Positions 42,895 to 51,364 of a DNA stretch of 64,000 nucleotides are shown one piece after another. The DNA comes from Acidovorax sp. A1169 (GTDB lineage Bacteria > Pseudomonadota > Gammaproteobacteria > Burkholderiales > Burkholderiaceae_C). The notes below the pieces were generated by a model. The model did no database searches. It was not told the origin of the DNA and was given only the letters and a program-made list of their open reading frames with translations. How positions within the stretch are numbered: position 1 is the first letter of the stretch; each line of letters begins with the position of its first letter. A program made the position numbers and the translations under genes. The stretch lies in the NCBI RefSeq assembly GCF_030704685.1, contig NZ_JAUZDX010000020.1, forward strand, positions 61,273 to 125,272, read 5' to 3'.

Positions 42895-42954
42895 AACGGC
42901 GTCCATTGCGTTCCCCATCTGTATGGGGGCGCAGCGGACGCCGTTTTCTTTTTT
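42895..42954 (+). terminator. Intrinsic terminator in the channel-gene leader
   Basis: AACGGCGTCC pairs with GGACGCCGTT, followed by TTCTTTTTT. The loop contains nested TGCG/CGCA and CCCCAT/ATGGGG stems. Design and position are the same as in the nrtA leader. It ends about 80 bases before the channel start codon. Confidence 0.85.
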
Positions 42955-43035
42955 CCTCCTCCTCTTCTTCTTGCGCGCTTCCCCGGGTGGACCCCTTGGG
43001 AAGCATGCCAGTCTCCCCGTCCCAAAGGAAGTGCA

Positions 43036-43848
43036 ATGGCCTACCTCGCCCCCGCCGAGTTCGTGACCAAGATGGTCGATTCCGGTGAATCCAAGCTCCT
43101 GATGTCCACCCGCGACACGCTGATCCGCTCCTACATGGCCGGTGCCATCCTGGCGCTGGCGGCCGCGTTCGCCGTGACCGTCACGGTCAACACCGGCAAC
43201 CCGCTGATCGGCGCCATGCTGTTCCCGGTGGGCTTCATCATGTTGTACCTGATGGGCTTCGACCTTTTGACCGGCGTGTTCACGCTGGCGCCGCTGGCCG
43301 TGTTCGACAAGCGCCCCGGTGCCACCTGGGCCGGCGTGCTGCGCAACTGGGGCCTGGTGTTCGTGGGCAACTTCGCGGGCGCGCTCACGGTGGCGGTGTT
43401 CATGGCCATCATCTTCACCTTCGGTTTCAGCGAGGCGCCCAATGCCGTCGGCGAGAAGCTCGGCCACATCGGCGAAGGCCGCACGGTGGGCTACGCCGCC
43501 CACGGCGCAGCCGGAATGCTCACGCTGTTCGTGCGCGCAGTGATGTGCAACTGGATGGTCTCCACCGGCGTGGTCGCCGCGATGATGTCCACCACCGTCT
43601 CGGGCAAGGCCATCGGCATGTGGATGCCGGTGATGATCTTCTTCTACATGGGCTTCGAGCATTCCATCGTCAACATGTTCCTGTTCCCCACGGGGCTGAT
43701 GCTGGGCGGCAAGTTCACGCTGATGGACTACCTGATCTGGAACGAGCTGCCCACGGTGCTCGGCAACCTGGTCGGCGGCCTGACCTTCGTGGGCGCGACC
43801 CTGTACGCCACGCACTACAAGACCGGCCCCAAGCGCAAGATCGCATAA
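43036..43848 (+). CDS. Formate/nitrite transporter (FNT) family channel, NirC-like
   Basis: 270 residues with six membrane segments, the normal FNT topology (for example YMAGAILALAAAFAVTVTV, MLFPVGFIMLYLMGFDLLTG, NMFLFPTGLMLGG). MCNWMVSTGVVAAMM is the second half-helix region that lines the pore. FNT channels form pentamers and pass nitrite, formate or similar small anions. Its position in the nitrite reductase locus, behind its own sigma-54/ANTAR leader, favours nitrite (or nitrate). AAGGA precedes the ATG at 43036. The phosphatase/kinase gene starts 10 bases after its stop. Confidence 0.9.
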   Translation: MAYLAPAEFVTKMVDSGESKLLMSTRDTLIRSYMAGAILALAAAFAVTVTVNTGNPLIGAMLFPVGFIMLYLMGFDLLTGVFTLAPLAVFDKRPGATWAGVLRNWGLVFVGNFAGALTVAVFMAIIFTFGFSEAPNAVGEKLGHIGEGRTVGYAAHGAAGMLTLFVRAVMCNWMVSTGVVAAMMSTTVSGKAIGMWMPVMIFFYMGFEHSIVNMFLFPTGLMLGGKFTLMDYLIWNELPTVLGNLVGGLTFVGATLYATHYKTGPKRKIA

Positions 43849-43858
43849 GCCCCAAGCC

Positions 43859-45610
43859 ATGGCCAACAGCGCCTTGTGCGCCACGCTCGGCCAGCATTCC
43901 CAGGCCGGGCGCAAGGGCGACAACCACGTTAACCAGGACTTCCATGGCGCCATGCTGCCCGTGGGGCCGCTGCGCAGCACCAAGGGCATTGCGCTGGCGC
44001 TGGCCGATGGCATAGGCTCCAGCGCCGTGAGCCAGGAGGCCAGTGCGGCGGCGGTGCGCGGCTTCCTGGAAGACTACTACGCCACCTCCGAGGCCTGGTC
44101 GGTGCGCCGTTCGGCCCAGCGCGTGCTGGGCGCCACCAATGCCTGGCTGCATGCGCAGACCATGCGCAGCCATGCGCGCTTCGACAAGGACCGGGGCTAC
44201 GTCACCACCTTCAGCGCGCTCATCCTCAAGGGCCGCGAGGTGCATCTGCTGCACGTCGGCGATGCGCGCATCTACCGCGTGCACGCCACGGCCCTGGAGC
44301 AGTTGACCGAGGACCACCGCGTGCACCTGTCCTCGGTCGAATCCTTCCTGGGCCGGGCGCTCGGCATGGGGCCCAACGTGGAGATCGACTACCGCAGCCT
44401 GCCGGCCGAGGTGGGTGATGTCTACCTGCTGGCGACCGACGGGGCGTACATGCACCTGGATGCGACCGCTGTGCACGCGGCCATTGCGCAGTGCGCGGAT
44501 GACTTCGATGCGGCGGCGCGGGTGCTGGTCGCCGCTGCCCAGGCGCGCGGGGCCACCGACGACCTGACGGTGCAGTTGCTGCGCATCGACGCGCTGCCCG
44601 AGGACCGGGCATTGGCACACCTGCCGCCGCAGCGCGAGGGGCTGTCCCTGCCGCCGCCGCTCTCGCCGCGCATGGGCTTCGAGGGCTACACCATCGTGCG
44701 CGAACTGCATGCGAGTTCGCGCAGCCACGTGCACCTGGCCGTGGACGATGCCACGGGCCAGCAGGTGGTGATCAAGACCCCTTCAGTGGACCTGGCCACC
44801 GAGAAGGACTACCTGGACCGCTTTGTGCTGGAGGAGTGGGTGGCGCGGCGCATCCACAGCCCGCACGTGCTGCGCGCAGCCGGCAGCGAGCGGCCACGCC
44901 AGCATGTCTATGTGGCCATGGAGTTCGTGGATGGGCAGACCCTCACCCAGTGGATGACCGACCACCCCTTGCCAGACCTGGATGCCGTGCGCAGCCTCGT
45001 CGCCCAGATCGGCAAGGGGCTGCACGCCTTCCATGCGCGCGAAATGCTGCACCAGGACCTCAGGCCCGAGAACCTGATGATCGACCGCAGCGGCACCGTG
45101 AAGCTCATCGATTTCGGATCGGCGCACGTGGCGGGCCTGGCCGAGGGCACGTCCGGCGCACGCGCGGACAGCATTGCCGGCACGCTGCAGTACACCGCGC
45201 CCGAGTATTTCGTGGGTGGCGAGGGGGATGCGCGCTCGGACCTGTTCTCGCTGGCGGTGCTGACCTACCAGATGCTCACCGGCCAGTTGCCCTATGGCCT
45301 GCAGGTGGTGCGCCTGCGTTCACCGACAGAGCTCAAGCAATTGCGCTATGTGCCCGTGCGCCATCTGCGGCCCGGGCTGCCGGCCTGGCTCGATGGGGTG
45401 CTGCAAAAAGCCCTGCAACCCGAGGCATCCAAACGCCAGGAGGCGGTGTCCGAGTTCCTGTACGACCTGCAATCGCCTGGCGCGCAGTTCCAGCGCCTGC
45501 GCGCGCCACCGCTGGTAGAGCGCAATCCGGTGCGGTTCTGGCAGGCCGTGTCGTGCCTTCTGGGGCTGGCGGTGCTGGTGCTGTCGGGGATGCGCGCTTA
45601 CGGAAACTGA
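43859..45610 (+). CDS. Fused PP2C phosphatase and Ser/Thr protein kinase with C-terminal membrane anchor
   Basis: 583 residues in three parts. Residues 1-245 form a PP2C-type phosphatase: the metal Asp50 in ADGIGSS, HVGDARIYRV, LATDGAYMHL and GATDDLTVQLL. Residues 275-540 form a Hanks-type kinase: Lys306 in VVIKTPS, catalytic loop HQDLRPENLM (His398-Asp400, Gln replacing the usual Arg) and DFG from Asp418. Residues 561-577 (AVSCLLGLAVLVLSGM) are a single membrane helix, so both domains face the cytoplasm as a tail-anchored protein. It is cotranscribed with the FNT channel in the nitrate regulon; kinase genes are known beside nasA-nirBD in Pseudomonas. Its target is unknown. Confidence 0.9.
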   Translation: MANSALCATLGQHSQAGRKGDNHVNQDFHGAMLPVGPLRSTKGIALALADGIGSSAVSQEASAAAVRGFLEDYYATSEAWSVRRSAQRVLGATNAWLHAQTMRSHARFDKDRGYVTTFSALILKGREVHLLHVGDARIYRVHATALEQLTEDHRVHLSSVESFLGRALGMGPNVEIDYRSLPAEVGDVYLLATDGAYMHLDATAVHAAIAQCADDFDAAARVLVAAAQARGATDDLTVQLLRIDALPEDRALAHLPPQREGLSLPPPLSPRMGFEGYTIVRELHASSRSHVHLAVDDATGQQVVIKTPSVDLATEKDYLDRFVLEEWVARRIHSPHVLRAAGSERPRQHVYVAMEFVDGQTLTQWMTDHPLPDLDAVRSLVAQIGKGLHAFHAREMLHQDLRPENLMIDRSGTVKLIDFGSAHVAGLAEGTSGARADSIAGTLQYTAPEYFVGGEGDARSDLFSLAVLTYQMLTGQLPYGLQVVRLRSPTELKQLRYVPVRHLRPGLPAWLDGVLQKALQPEASKRQEAVSEFLYDLQSPGAQFQRLRAPPLVERNPVRFWQAVSCLLGLAVLVLSGMRAYGN

Positions 45611-45710
45611 ATGAACCGTTGCGGTTCGGCGCGCGAGAAAGGAGAGGGGCGATGCAGCCCTGTGGCCGGGAAGGCCTTTGCCGCGTGGGGACAGCCGGCA
45701 CGGGCAGGCA

Positions 45711-45734
45711 GAGCGCGGCGGTCAGGCCGCGCTC
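45711..45734. terminator. Perfect GC hairpin between convergent genes
   Basis: GAGCGCGGC and GCCGCGCTC (9 bp) enclose GGTCAG, 100 bases after the phosphatase/kinase stop and 16 bases after the end of the heat-shock gene on the other strand. It probably ends both transcripts, but has no T-run. Confidence 0.5.
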
Positions 45735-45749
45735 CACTGCGCCGTGTAC

Positions 45750-46139
45750 TTACTGGATGCTCAGCGTGGTGGCCTTGCTGACGGGTTCCACACGCACCAG
45801 GGTGAGCGTGAGCACGCCGTTTTCGAGCTTGGCGCTGCTGGCCGCGGCATCGATGTCAGTGGCCAGTTCCCAGGCGCGCTGCACTTGGCGGGGGGCGCCT
45901 TCCACGCTGGACAGGCGCACCACATTGCCTTCGATGGCAATCTGCAGTTGCTCACGGGCCAGGCCGGGCACGTCGAGTTGCAAGGTGGTGGCTTTGTCGT
46001 CCTGCGTGACGGTCACGCCGGCAGAGCGGGCGGGCGCTGCATTGGCAAAGCTGCCGAGCAAAAAGCGCTGCAAGGCCACATCGGCAGAGCGGGGGGCGTT
46101 GTTGAAGGCGGAACGGCGGGCGACGGGGGCGAAGATCAT
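45750..46139 (-). CDS. Small heat-shock protein (Hsp20/alpha-crystallin family)
   Basis: 129 residues. The alpha-crystallin domain spans about 40-125, with VTVTQDDKATTLQLDVPGLAREQLQI, VVRLSSVEG and the closing KLENGVLTLTLVR, equivalent to the A-x-x-x-N-G-V-L motif. It lacks the C-terminal I-x-I extension in clear form and has a short N-terminus, so oligomers may be small. It acts as an ATP-independent holding chaperone. It stands alone, divergent from the receptor gene at 46235. Confidence 0.85.
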   Translation of the reverse strand: MIFAPVARRSAFNNAPRSADVALQRFLLGSFANAAPARSAGVTVTQDDKATTLQLDVPGLAREQLQIAIEGNVVRLSSVEGAPRQVQRAWELATDIDAAASSAKLENGVLTLTLVRVEPVSKATTLSIQ

Positions 46140-46234
46140 GAAAAGGACTCCTATACACTGCGCGGCTCTCGACGTGGTCGCCGCATGGACAGAACTTGTG
46201 TACGGCCGCGCGGGTTTTCAAGGGGAAAAAGAGC

Positions 46235-47581
46235 ATGAATAAATTGCGGTTCGCGGGCTTGAAATCAGGCGCTGCGGCATTACGTCATTCCGTTTTGGCC
46301 GTCGCCGCCACACTGGCCTGCACGCTGGAACCGGCCTCCAGCAGCTGGGCACAGGCAGCGGCCCCGGCTGCCGCCACGGCACCCGCCAAGCCCGTGAAGA
46401 TGGCGCTGATCGAAAGCCTCTCGGGCTCCTTTGCCAACACCGGCGAAGCCGTCTACCGCAACATCTACTGGGCCATGGAGCGCGTCAACGCGCGCGGCGG
46501 CGTGGCACTGCCGGCCAGCGCCGGCGGTCCGCGCCCGCTGGCGCTGGAGCGCTACGACAGCAAGGGCCAGAACGAAGAGGCCCTGTCGGCCCTGCGCGCG
46601 GCCATCGATGACGGCGCGCAGGTCGTCCTGCAGGGCAACTCCTCGGCCACGGCCGCAGTGCTGATCGAGGCCATCAACAAACACAACGAGCGCGAGCCGA
46701 ACAAGCGCGTGATCTTCCTCAACTACTCGGCGGTGGACCCCATCCTGACCAACGAGAAGTGCAGCTTCTGGCACTTCCGCTTCGACGCCCATGCCGACAT
46801 GCGCATGGCCGCGCTCATGGAGGTGATGCGCGACGACAAGGCTTTGAAGAGCGTTTACCTGATCGGCCAGGACTACAGCTTCGGCCAGGCCGTGCTGCGC
46901 GAGGCCAAGAAGCAACTGACGGCCCAGCGCCCTGACGTGGCCGTGGTCGGCGAAGAGCTGCACCCCGTGGGCCGCGTGAAGGACTTCGCGCCCTACGCCG
47001 TGAAGATCAAGACCAGCGGCGCGCAGGCCGTCGTCACCGGCAACTGGGGCAACGACCTCACCCTGCTGGTCAAGGCCGCGCGCGAGGTGGGCTACGAAGG
47101 CAGCTTCTACACCTTCTACGGCAACGCGCTCGGGGCACCGGCCGCCATCGGCGACGCAGGCATCGGCAAGGTGGTGGCCGTGGCCGACTGGCTGCCCAAC
47201 GTGCCGGGTGCGCCCAGCGAGGCCTTCTACCAGTCCTTCCGCGAGCGCTTTCCCAAGCCCCAGGACGACTACGTGCACATGCGCATGCAGCTCATGGTCG
47301 AGGCGCTGGCGCAGTCCATCGAACGCGCGGGCAGCACCGATCCGGTGGCCGTGGCGCGGCAGATGGAAAAGGCCAGCGTGCAGCTCTCGGGCCAGGGCGG
47401 CAGCATGCGCGCGGCGGACCACCAGTTCCAGCAGGCATTGGTGGTGGGCGTGATGGACAAGAAGGGCGCGCCCGGCGTCAAGTTCGACGTCGAAGGCTCG
47501 GGCTACGGCTTTCGCGTGGTGCGCCAGATCGCCCCAGCCAAGGCCCAGCAGCCCCACAGTTGCACCATGCAGAGGCCTTGA
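46235..47581 (+). CDS. Periplasmic ABC transporter substrate-binding protein (LivK-like, orphan)
   Basis: 448 residues with a Sec signal (about 1-40; cleavage near SSWAQA). The mature protein is a type I binding fold: VKMALIESLSGSFANTGEAVYR, VVLQGNSSATAAVLIEAINK, VYLIGQDYSFGQAVLREAKK and AVVTGNWGNDLTLLVKAARE. No permease or ATPase is adjacent. The ATG at 46235 has AGGGG upstream; 13 upstream in-frame codons are not part of the signal. Ligand unknown. Confidence 0.83.
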   Translation: MNKLRFAGLKSGAAALRHSVLAVAATLACTLEPASSSWAQAAAPAAATAPAKPVKMALIESLSGSFANTGEAVYRNIYWAMERVNARGGVALPASAGGPRPLALERYDSKGQNEEALSALRAAIDDGAQVVLQGNSSATAAVLIEAINKHNEREPNKRVIFLNYSAVDPILTNEKCSFWHFRFDAHADMRMAALMEVMRDDKALKSVYLIGQDYSFGQAVLREAKKQLTAQRPDVAVVGEELHPVGRVKDFAPYAVKIKTSGAQAVVTGNWGNDLTLLVKAAREVGYEGSFYTFYGNALGAPAAIGDAGIGKVVAVADWLPNVPGAPSEAFYQSFRERFPKPQDDYVHMRMQLMVEALAQSIERAGSTDPVAVARQMEKASVQLSGQGGSMRAADHQFQQALVVGVMDKKGAPGVKFDVEGSGYGFRVVRQIAPAKAQQPHSCTMQRP

Positions 47582-47589
47582 TACGGCAG

Positions 47590-47621
47590 CGTGCGCGGGC
47601 CCGCAGCCGGCTCCGCACGCC
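47590..47621 (+). terminator. Hairpin after the orphan receptor gene
   Basis: GCGTGCG and CGCACGC (7 bp) flank an 18-base loop, starting eight bases after the stop codon. No T-run follows. Confidence 0.35.
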
Positions 47622-47654
47622 AGGCGGGCAAAGGGCCGGGGCGCCTTTTGTCCG

Positions 47655-47666
47655 CATATCGATATG
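47655..47666. promoter_or_regulatory. 12-bp palindrome upstream of the sulfur-type cluster
   Basis: CATATCGATATG is a perfect palindrome flanked by TTGTC and ACAAG, 78 bases before the first gene. It is AT-rich in a GC-rich region and is a candidate operator for the whole eight-gene cluster. Confidence 0.4.
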
Positions 47667-47744
47667 ACAAGTTAGCGCAACGCGCGCCGGCCCGGGGCCA
47701 CAGAATTTGCAGCATTGTTCATCCATGCGCGAATCGCCCCCACC

Positions 47745-48746
47745 GTGTCCTATGCCCTGTCCCTGCTCGACAAGAGCCCTGTTCCTGAAGGCGCCACGGC
47801 GGCCCAGGCGTTGCAGCGCACCGTAGCGCTGGCGCAGCGCGCCGAGCAACTGGGCTACCGCCGCTTTTGGGTGGCCGAACACCATGGCAACCCGGGCCTG
47901 GCGGGCTCGGCACCCGAGGTGCTGGTCGCGCACCTGCTGGCGCGCACTTCGCGCATCCGCGTGGGCTCAGGCGGCGTCATGCTGCAGCACTACAGTCCCT
48001 TCAAGGTGGCCGAGGCCTTCAAGCTGCTGGCCGCGCTGGCACCGGGCCGTGTGGACCTGGGTGTGGGCAAAGCGCCCGGCGGCCTGCCGCTGTCCACCCG
48101 CGCGCTGCAGGCCGCACGCGACCCGGTGCGCAAGGCCGACTTTGCGGTGCAACTGGCCGAGCTCGATGCCTTTGTCTCCAGCACCCTTCCCGCCGACCAC
48201 CCGCTGGCCGGCGCCGTGGCCCTGCCCGAGCCACCGAGCCTGCCCGAACGCTTCCTGCTCGGTGGCAGCCCCGACAGTGCCGCGCTGGCCGCGCGCCATG
48301 GCTGGCAGTTCGTCTACGCCGGGCATTTCAATGGCGACCCGGTCAACATCGAGCGCTCGGTGCAGGTTTACCGCGAGGCCGCAGGCCGTGCGCCGCTGCT
48401 GGCGCTCTATGCCTTTGTGGCCGATACGCAGGAGGAGGCCGAGCGCCTGGTGGGTGCGCTGCGCGTGTTCAAGTTGCACCTGTCCACCGGCCAGAGTGTG
48501 AACCTGTCCAATGAAAAAGCCGCTGCCGAATTCGCGCGCCAGGCCGGCGTGAGCGACTACCGCCTCGAAGAAACCCGCCCGCATGTGATCGCGGGCTCGC
48601 AGACCTTCGTGCGCCATGCGCTCGATTCGCTGGCCGATCGCTACGGCATCGAGGAGTTCGTGGTTGACACCCCGGTCACGGGCTTTGCCGAGCGCCTCGC
48701 GTCGGTGGAACTGCTCGCCGGTGCCCTGCAGACCTCAGAAGCCTGA
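47745..48746 (+). CDS. LLM-class flavin-dependent monooxygenase (luciferase-like)
   Basis: 333 residues. ALSLLDKSPVPEGATAAQAL, RFWVAEHHGNPGLAGSAPEVL, RIRVGSGGVMLQHYSPFKVAE and GRVDLGVGKAPGG are the features of the single-component luciferase-like family using reduced flavin. A GTG at 47745 gives the usual family N-terminus; a TTG ten codons upstream (47715) is the alternative, and neither has a good Shine-Dalgarno. First gene of a cluster with a second monooxygenase, amidohydrolase, acetyltransferase and amino acid transporter, all on the same strand with gaps of 0-99 bases. Confidence 0.85.
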   Translation: MSYALSLLDKSPVPEGATAAQALQRTVALAQRAEQLGYRRFWVAEHHGNPGLAGSAPEVLVAHLLARTSRIRVGSGGVMLQHYSPFKVAEAFKLLAALAPGRVDLGVGKAPGGLPLSTRALQAARDPVRKADFAVQLAELDAFVSSTLPADHPLAGAVALPEPPSLPERFLLGGSPDSAALAARHGWQFVYAGHFNGDPVNIERSVQVYREAAGRAPLLALYAFVADTQEEAERLVGALRVFKLHLSTGQSVNLSNEKAAAEFARQAGVSDYRLEETRPHVIAGSQTFVRHALDSLADRYGIEEFVVDTPVTGFAERLASVELLAGALQTSEA

Positions 48747-48769
48747 CCCCCGCCCCAGAAGGAAAGAGC

Positions 48770-50131
48770 ATGAGCAACCCAACCCCCGTCCGCTCTCCCA
48801 TCCGCTTCGGCCTGATGCTGCACGGCGCAGGCGGCCACATGAATTCATGGAAGCACCCCGCCGGCCCGGCCGACGCGAGCGTGAACCTGCAGTTCTACAT
48901 CGACACCGCGCGCAAGGCCGAGGCCAACGGCATCGCGTTCGCCTTCGTGGCCGATGGCCTGTTCATCAACGAGAAGTCCATCCCGCACTTTTTGAACCGC
49001 TTCGAGCCCATCTCCATCCTCTCGGCACTGGCCGTGGCCACGAGCAAGATCGGGCTGGCAGGCACCATTTCCACCTCGTACAGCGACCCGTTCACGGTGG
49101 CGCGCCAGTTCGCATCGCTCGACCTCATCAGCCAGGGCCGCGCGGGCTGGAACGTGGTGACCACACCGCTCGAAGGCACGGCCAGCAACTACAGCCGCCA
49201 GCACCCCGACCACGCGCTGCGCTACGAGATCGCCGACGAGTACCTGGAGGTCACCCAGGGCCTGTGGGACAGCTGGGACGAGGACGCCGTGGTGCGCAAC
49301 CGTGCCACCGGCCAGTTCTTCGACCCCGCCAAGCTGCACACGCTCAACCACAAGGGCCGCTTCTTCCAGGTGGCGGGGCCCCTCAACATCGGGCGCTCGC
49401 CGCAGGGCCAGCCGGTGATCTTCCAGGCCGGCTCGTCCGATGCGGGCGTGGGCCTGGCGGGCAAGTACGCCGACGCGGTGTTCACGCATTCGCCCAACCT
49501 GGAGGCCACGCGCGCCTTCCTGCGCCAGGTCAAGGCCAGCGCGGTGGCGCAGGGCCGCCAGGGAGACGACGTGAAGATCTTCCCGGGCATCGGCCCGGTG
49601 GTGGGTGCCACGCAGGAGGAAGCCGAGGCCAAGTACCAGGCCATCCGCGAACTGCTCACCGTGGAAGAGGCACTGGCCTACCTGGGCCGCTATTTCGACC
49701 ACCACGATTTCAGCCAGTACCCGCTGGACGAGCCCTTCCCCGAGCTGGGCGAGATCGGGCGCAACAGTTTCCGCTCCACTACCGACCGCATCAAGGCCGA
49801 TGCCAGGGAGCGCGGCCTCACGCTGCGCCAGGTGGCACTGGAGGCGGCCACGCCGCGCTCGCAGTTCGTGGGCACGGGCGAGCGGGTGGCCGACGAGATC
49901 ATCCGCTGGGTGGACGAGGGTGCAGCCGATGGCTTCATCCTCGGCTTCCCGGTGTTGTCGCAGGGGCTCGAAGACTTCGTGACCCATGTGATCCCCGTGC
50001 TGGAGGCGCGTGGCCGCTATGAGCGCACGCTGCCCGGCGCCACGCTGCGCGACCACCTGGGCCTGCCGCGCAAGGCCAGCCGGTATACGGCTGTGGATGG
50101 GCTGGGCGCCACCGACAGGAAGGTCGCCTGA
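48770..50131 (+). CDS. FMN-dependent monooxygenase of the NtaA/SnaA/DszA family
   Basis: 453 residues. FGLMLHGAGGHMNSWKHP, AFAFVADGLFINEKSI, GRAGWNVVTTPLEGTASNYS and PVIFQAGSSDAGVGLAGKYADAVF match the two-component monooxygenases (nitrilotriacetate, dibenzothiophene sulfone, YxeK/YtnJ types) that use FMNH2 from a separate reductase. The context, a deacylase, an acetyltransferase and a polar amino acid transporter, is that of the Bacillus ytm and yxe operons, where YxeK splits N-acetyl-S-(2-succino)cysteine. An S-substituted cysteine derivative is therefore the likely substrate. The stop overlaps the next start. Confidence 0.88.
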   Translation: MSNPTPVRSPIRFGLMLHGAGGHMNSWKHPAGPADASVNLQFYIDTARKAEANGIAFAFVADGLFINEKSIPHFLNRFEPISILSALAVATSKIGLAGTISTSYSDPFTVARQFASLDLISQGRAGWNVVTTPLEGTASNYSRQHPDHALRYEIADEYLEVTQGLWDSWDEDAVVRNRATGQFFDPAKLHTLNHKGRFFQVAGPLNIGRSPQGQPVIFQAGSSDAGVGLAGKYADAVFTHSPNLEATRAFLRQVKASAVAQGRQGDDVKIFPGIGPVVGATQEEAEAKYQAIRELLTVEEALAYLGRYFDHHDFSQYPLDEPFPELGEIGRNSFRSTTDRIKADARERGLTLRQVALEAATPRSQFVGTGERVADEIIRWVDEGAADGFILGFPVLSQGLEDFVTHVIPVLEARGRYERTLPGATLRDHLGLPRKASRYTAVDGLGATDRKVA

Positions 50132-51330
50132 TGGGCGCCGCACTGCCTGCGGTCGGCGCTGAAGATGTGGCGCGCGTGGAGGAGGGCATCGCTGCCTTCA
50201 TCGGCGAGTTCAAGGCCCTGCGCCAGGACCTGCACCGCCACCCGGAGTTGTCCTTCCAGGAGCACCGCACCGCCGCCATCGTGGCCGAGCGCCTGGCGGC
50301 CTGGGGCTACGAGGTGACCCCCGGCATTGCCGGCACGGGCGTCGTGGGCCGGCTCCTTCGTGGCAGCAGTGGCAAGTCGCTGGGCATCCGCGCCGACATG
50401 GACGCGCTGCCCATCACCGAGGCCACGGGCCTGCCCTATGCGAGCGAAAACGCCGGCGTGATGCATGCGTGCGGGCACGACGGGCACACCACGGTGCTGC
50501 TCGCGGCGGCGCGCTTCCTGGCCGAGTCGGGCCGCTTCGACGGCGCGCTGAACCTGATCTTCCAGCCCGCCGAGGAGCATGGCGGCGGCGCCAACCGCAT
50601 GATCGCCGAGGGTCTGTTCGAGCGCTTTCCCTGCGATGCGGTGTTCGGCCTGCACAACTGGCCCTGCGTGGGCGCGGGGCACTTCGGCTGCGTCACCGGG
50701 CCGGCGATGGCCTCGGTGGACCAGATCACCATCACCGTGCGCGGCAAGGGCGGCCACGGCGCTGCGCCGCACGAGACGGTGGACCCGGTGGTGGCCGCAG
50801 CGCACATCATCACGGCGCTGCAGACGGTGGTCTCGCGCAACGTCGATCCGCTGGACATGGGCGTGGTCACCGTGGGCTCGATCCACGGCGGTGCCGCCCC
50901 GAATGTGATTCCCGAGAGCGTGGAACTGAAACTCACGGCGCGGGCCTTCAAGCCCGAGGTGCGGGCGACCCTGCAGGAGCGCATTCCGGCCATCGCGCGG
51001 TCCCAGGCCGAGAGCTTTGGCGCCACGGCCGAGGTGCAGTATCGCCCGGGCTACCCCGCGGTGCTGAACCACGATGCCGAGACGGCGCTGGCGCGCAGCG
51101 TGGCCGTGGACACCTTCGGCGCCGCGCGCGTGGACGCCGGCTTTCGCCCGCGCACGGCCAGCGAGGACTTCGCCTTCATGCTGCTCCAGCGGCCTGGCAG
51201 CTATGTCTTCGTGGGCAATGGCGACGGCGCCTCGCTGCACAGCCCGTACTACGACTTCAATGACGCCATCCTGGCGCCCTCGGCCACCTACTGGGTGCGC
51301 CTGGCAGAGCGCTACCTGGCGCCCGCATGA
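50131..51330 (+). CDS. M20-family amidohydrolase (N-acyl-amino acid deacylase)
   Basis: 399 residues. Metal ligands are visible in HACGHDGHT (Cys and His) and PAEEHGGGA (Glu pair with His), with LRQDLHRHPELSFQEHRTA, ADMDALPITEATGLPYAS and GGHGAAPHETVDPVVAAAHI typical of the hippurate hydrolase/IAA-amino acid hydrolase group. It would remove the N-acetyl group after the monooxygenase step. The ATG overlaps the stop of the preceding gene (TGATG), implying translational coupling. Confidence 0.9.
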   Translation: MGAALPAVGAEDVARVEEGIAAFIGEFKALRQDLHRHPELSFQEHRTAAIVAERLAAWGYEVTPGIAGTGVVGRLLRGSSGKSLGIRADMDALPITEATGLPYASENAGVMHACGHDGHTTVLLAAARFLAESGRFDGALNLIFQPAEEHGGGANRMIAEGLFERFPCDAVFGLHNWPCVGAGHFGCVTGPAMASVDQITITVRGKGGHGAAPHETVDPVVAAAHIITALQTVVSRNVDPLDMGVVTVGSIHGGAAPNVIPESVELKLTARAFKPEVRATLQERIPAIARSQAESFGATAEVQYRPGYPAVLNHDAETALARSVAVDTFGAARVDAGFRPRTASEDFAFMLLQRPGSYVFVGNGDGASLHSPYYDFNDAILAPSATYWVRLAERYLAPA

Positions 51331-51364
51331 CCCTCTTTCCTGTTGCCTTGATGGACGCGACACC

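Noticed and set aside
45711..45734. Hairpin with six-base loop GGTCAG, considered as another ANTAR target
   Set aside because: Loop position 1 is G and position 4 is C, there is no partner hairpin, and it lies between convergent gene ends; a terminator role is simpler.
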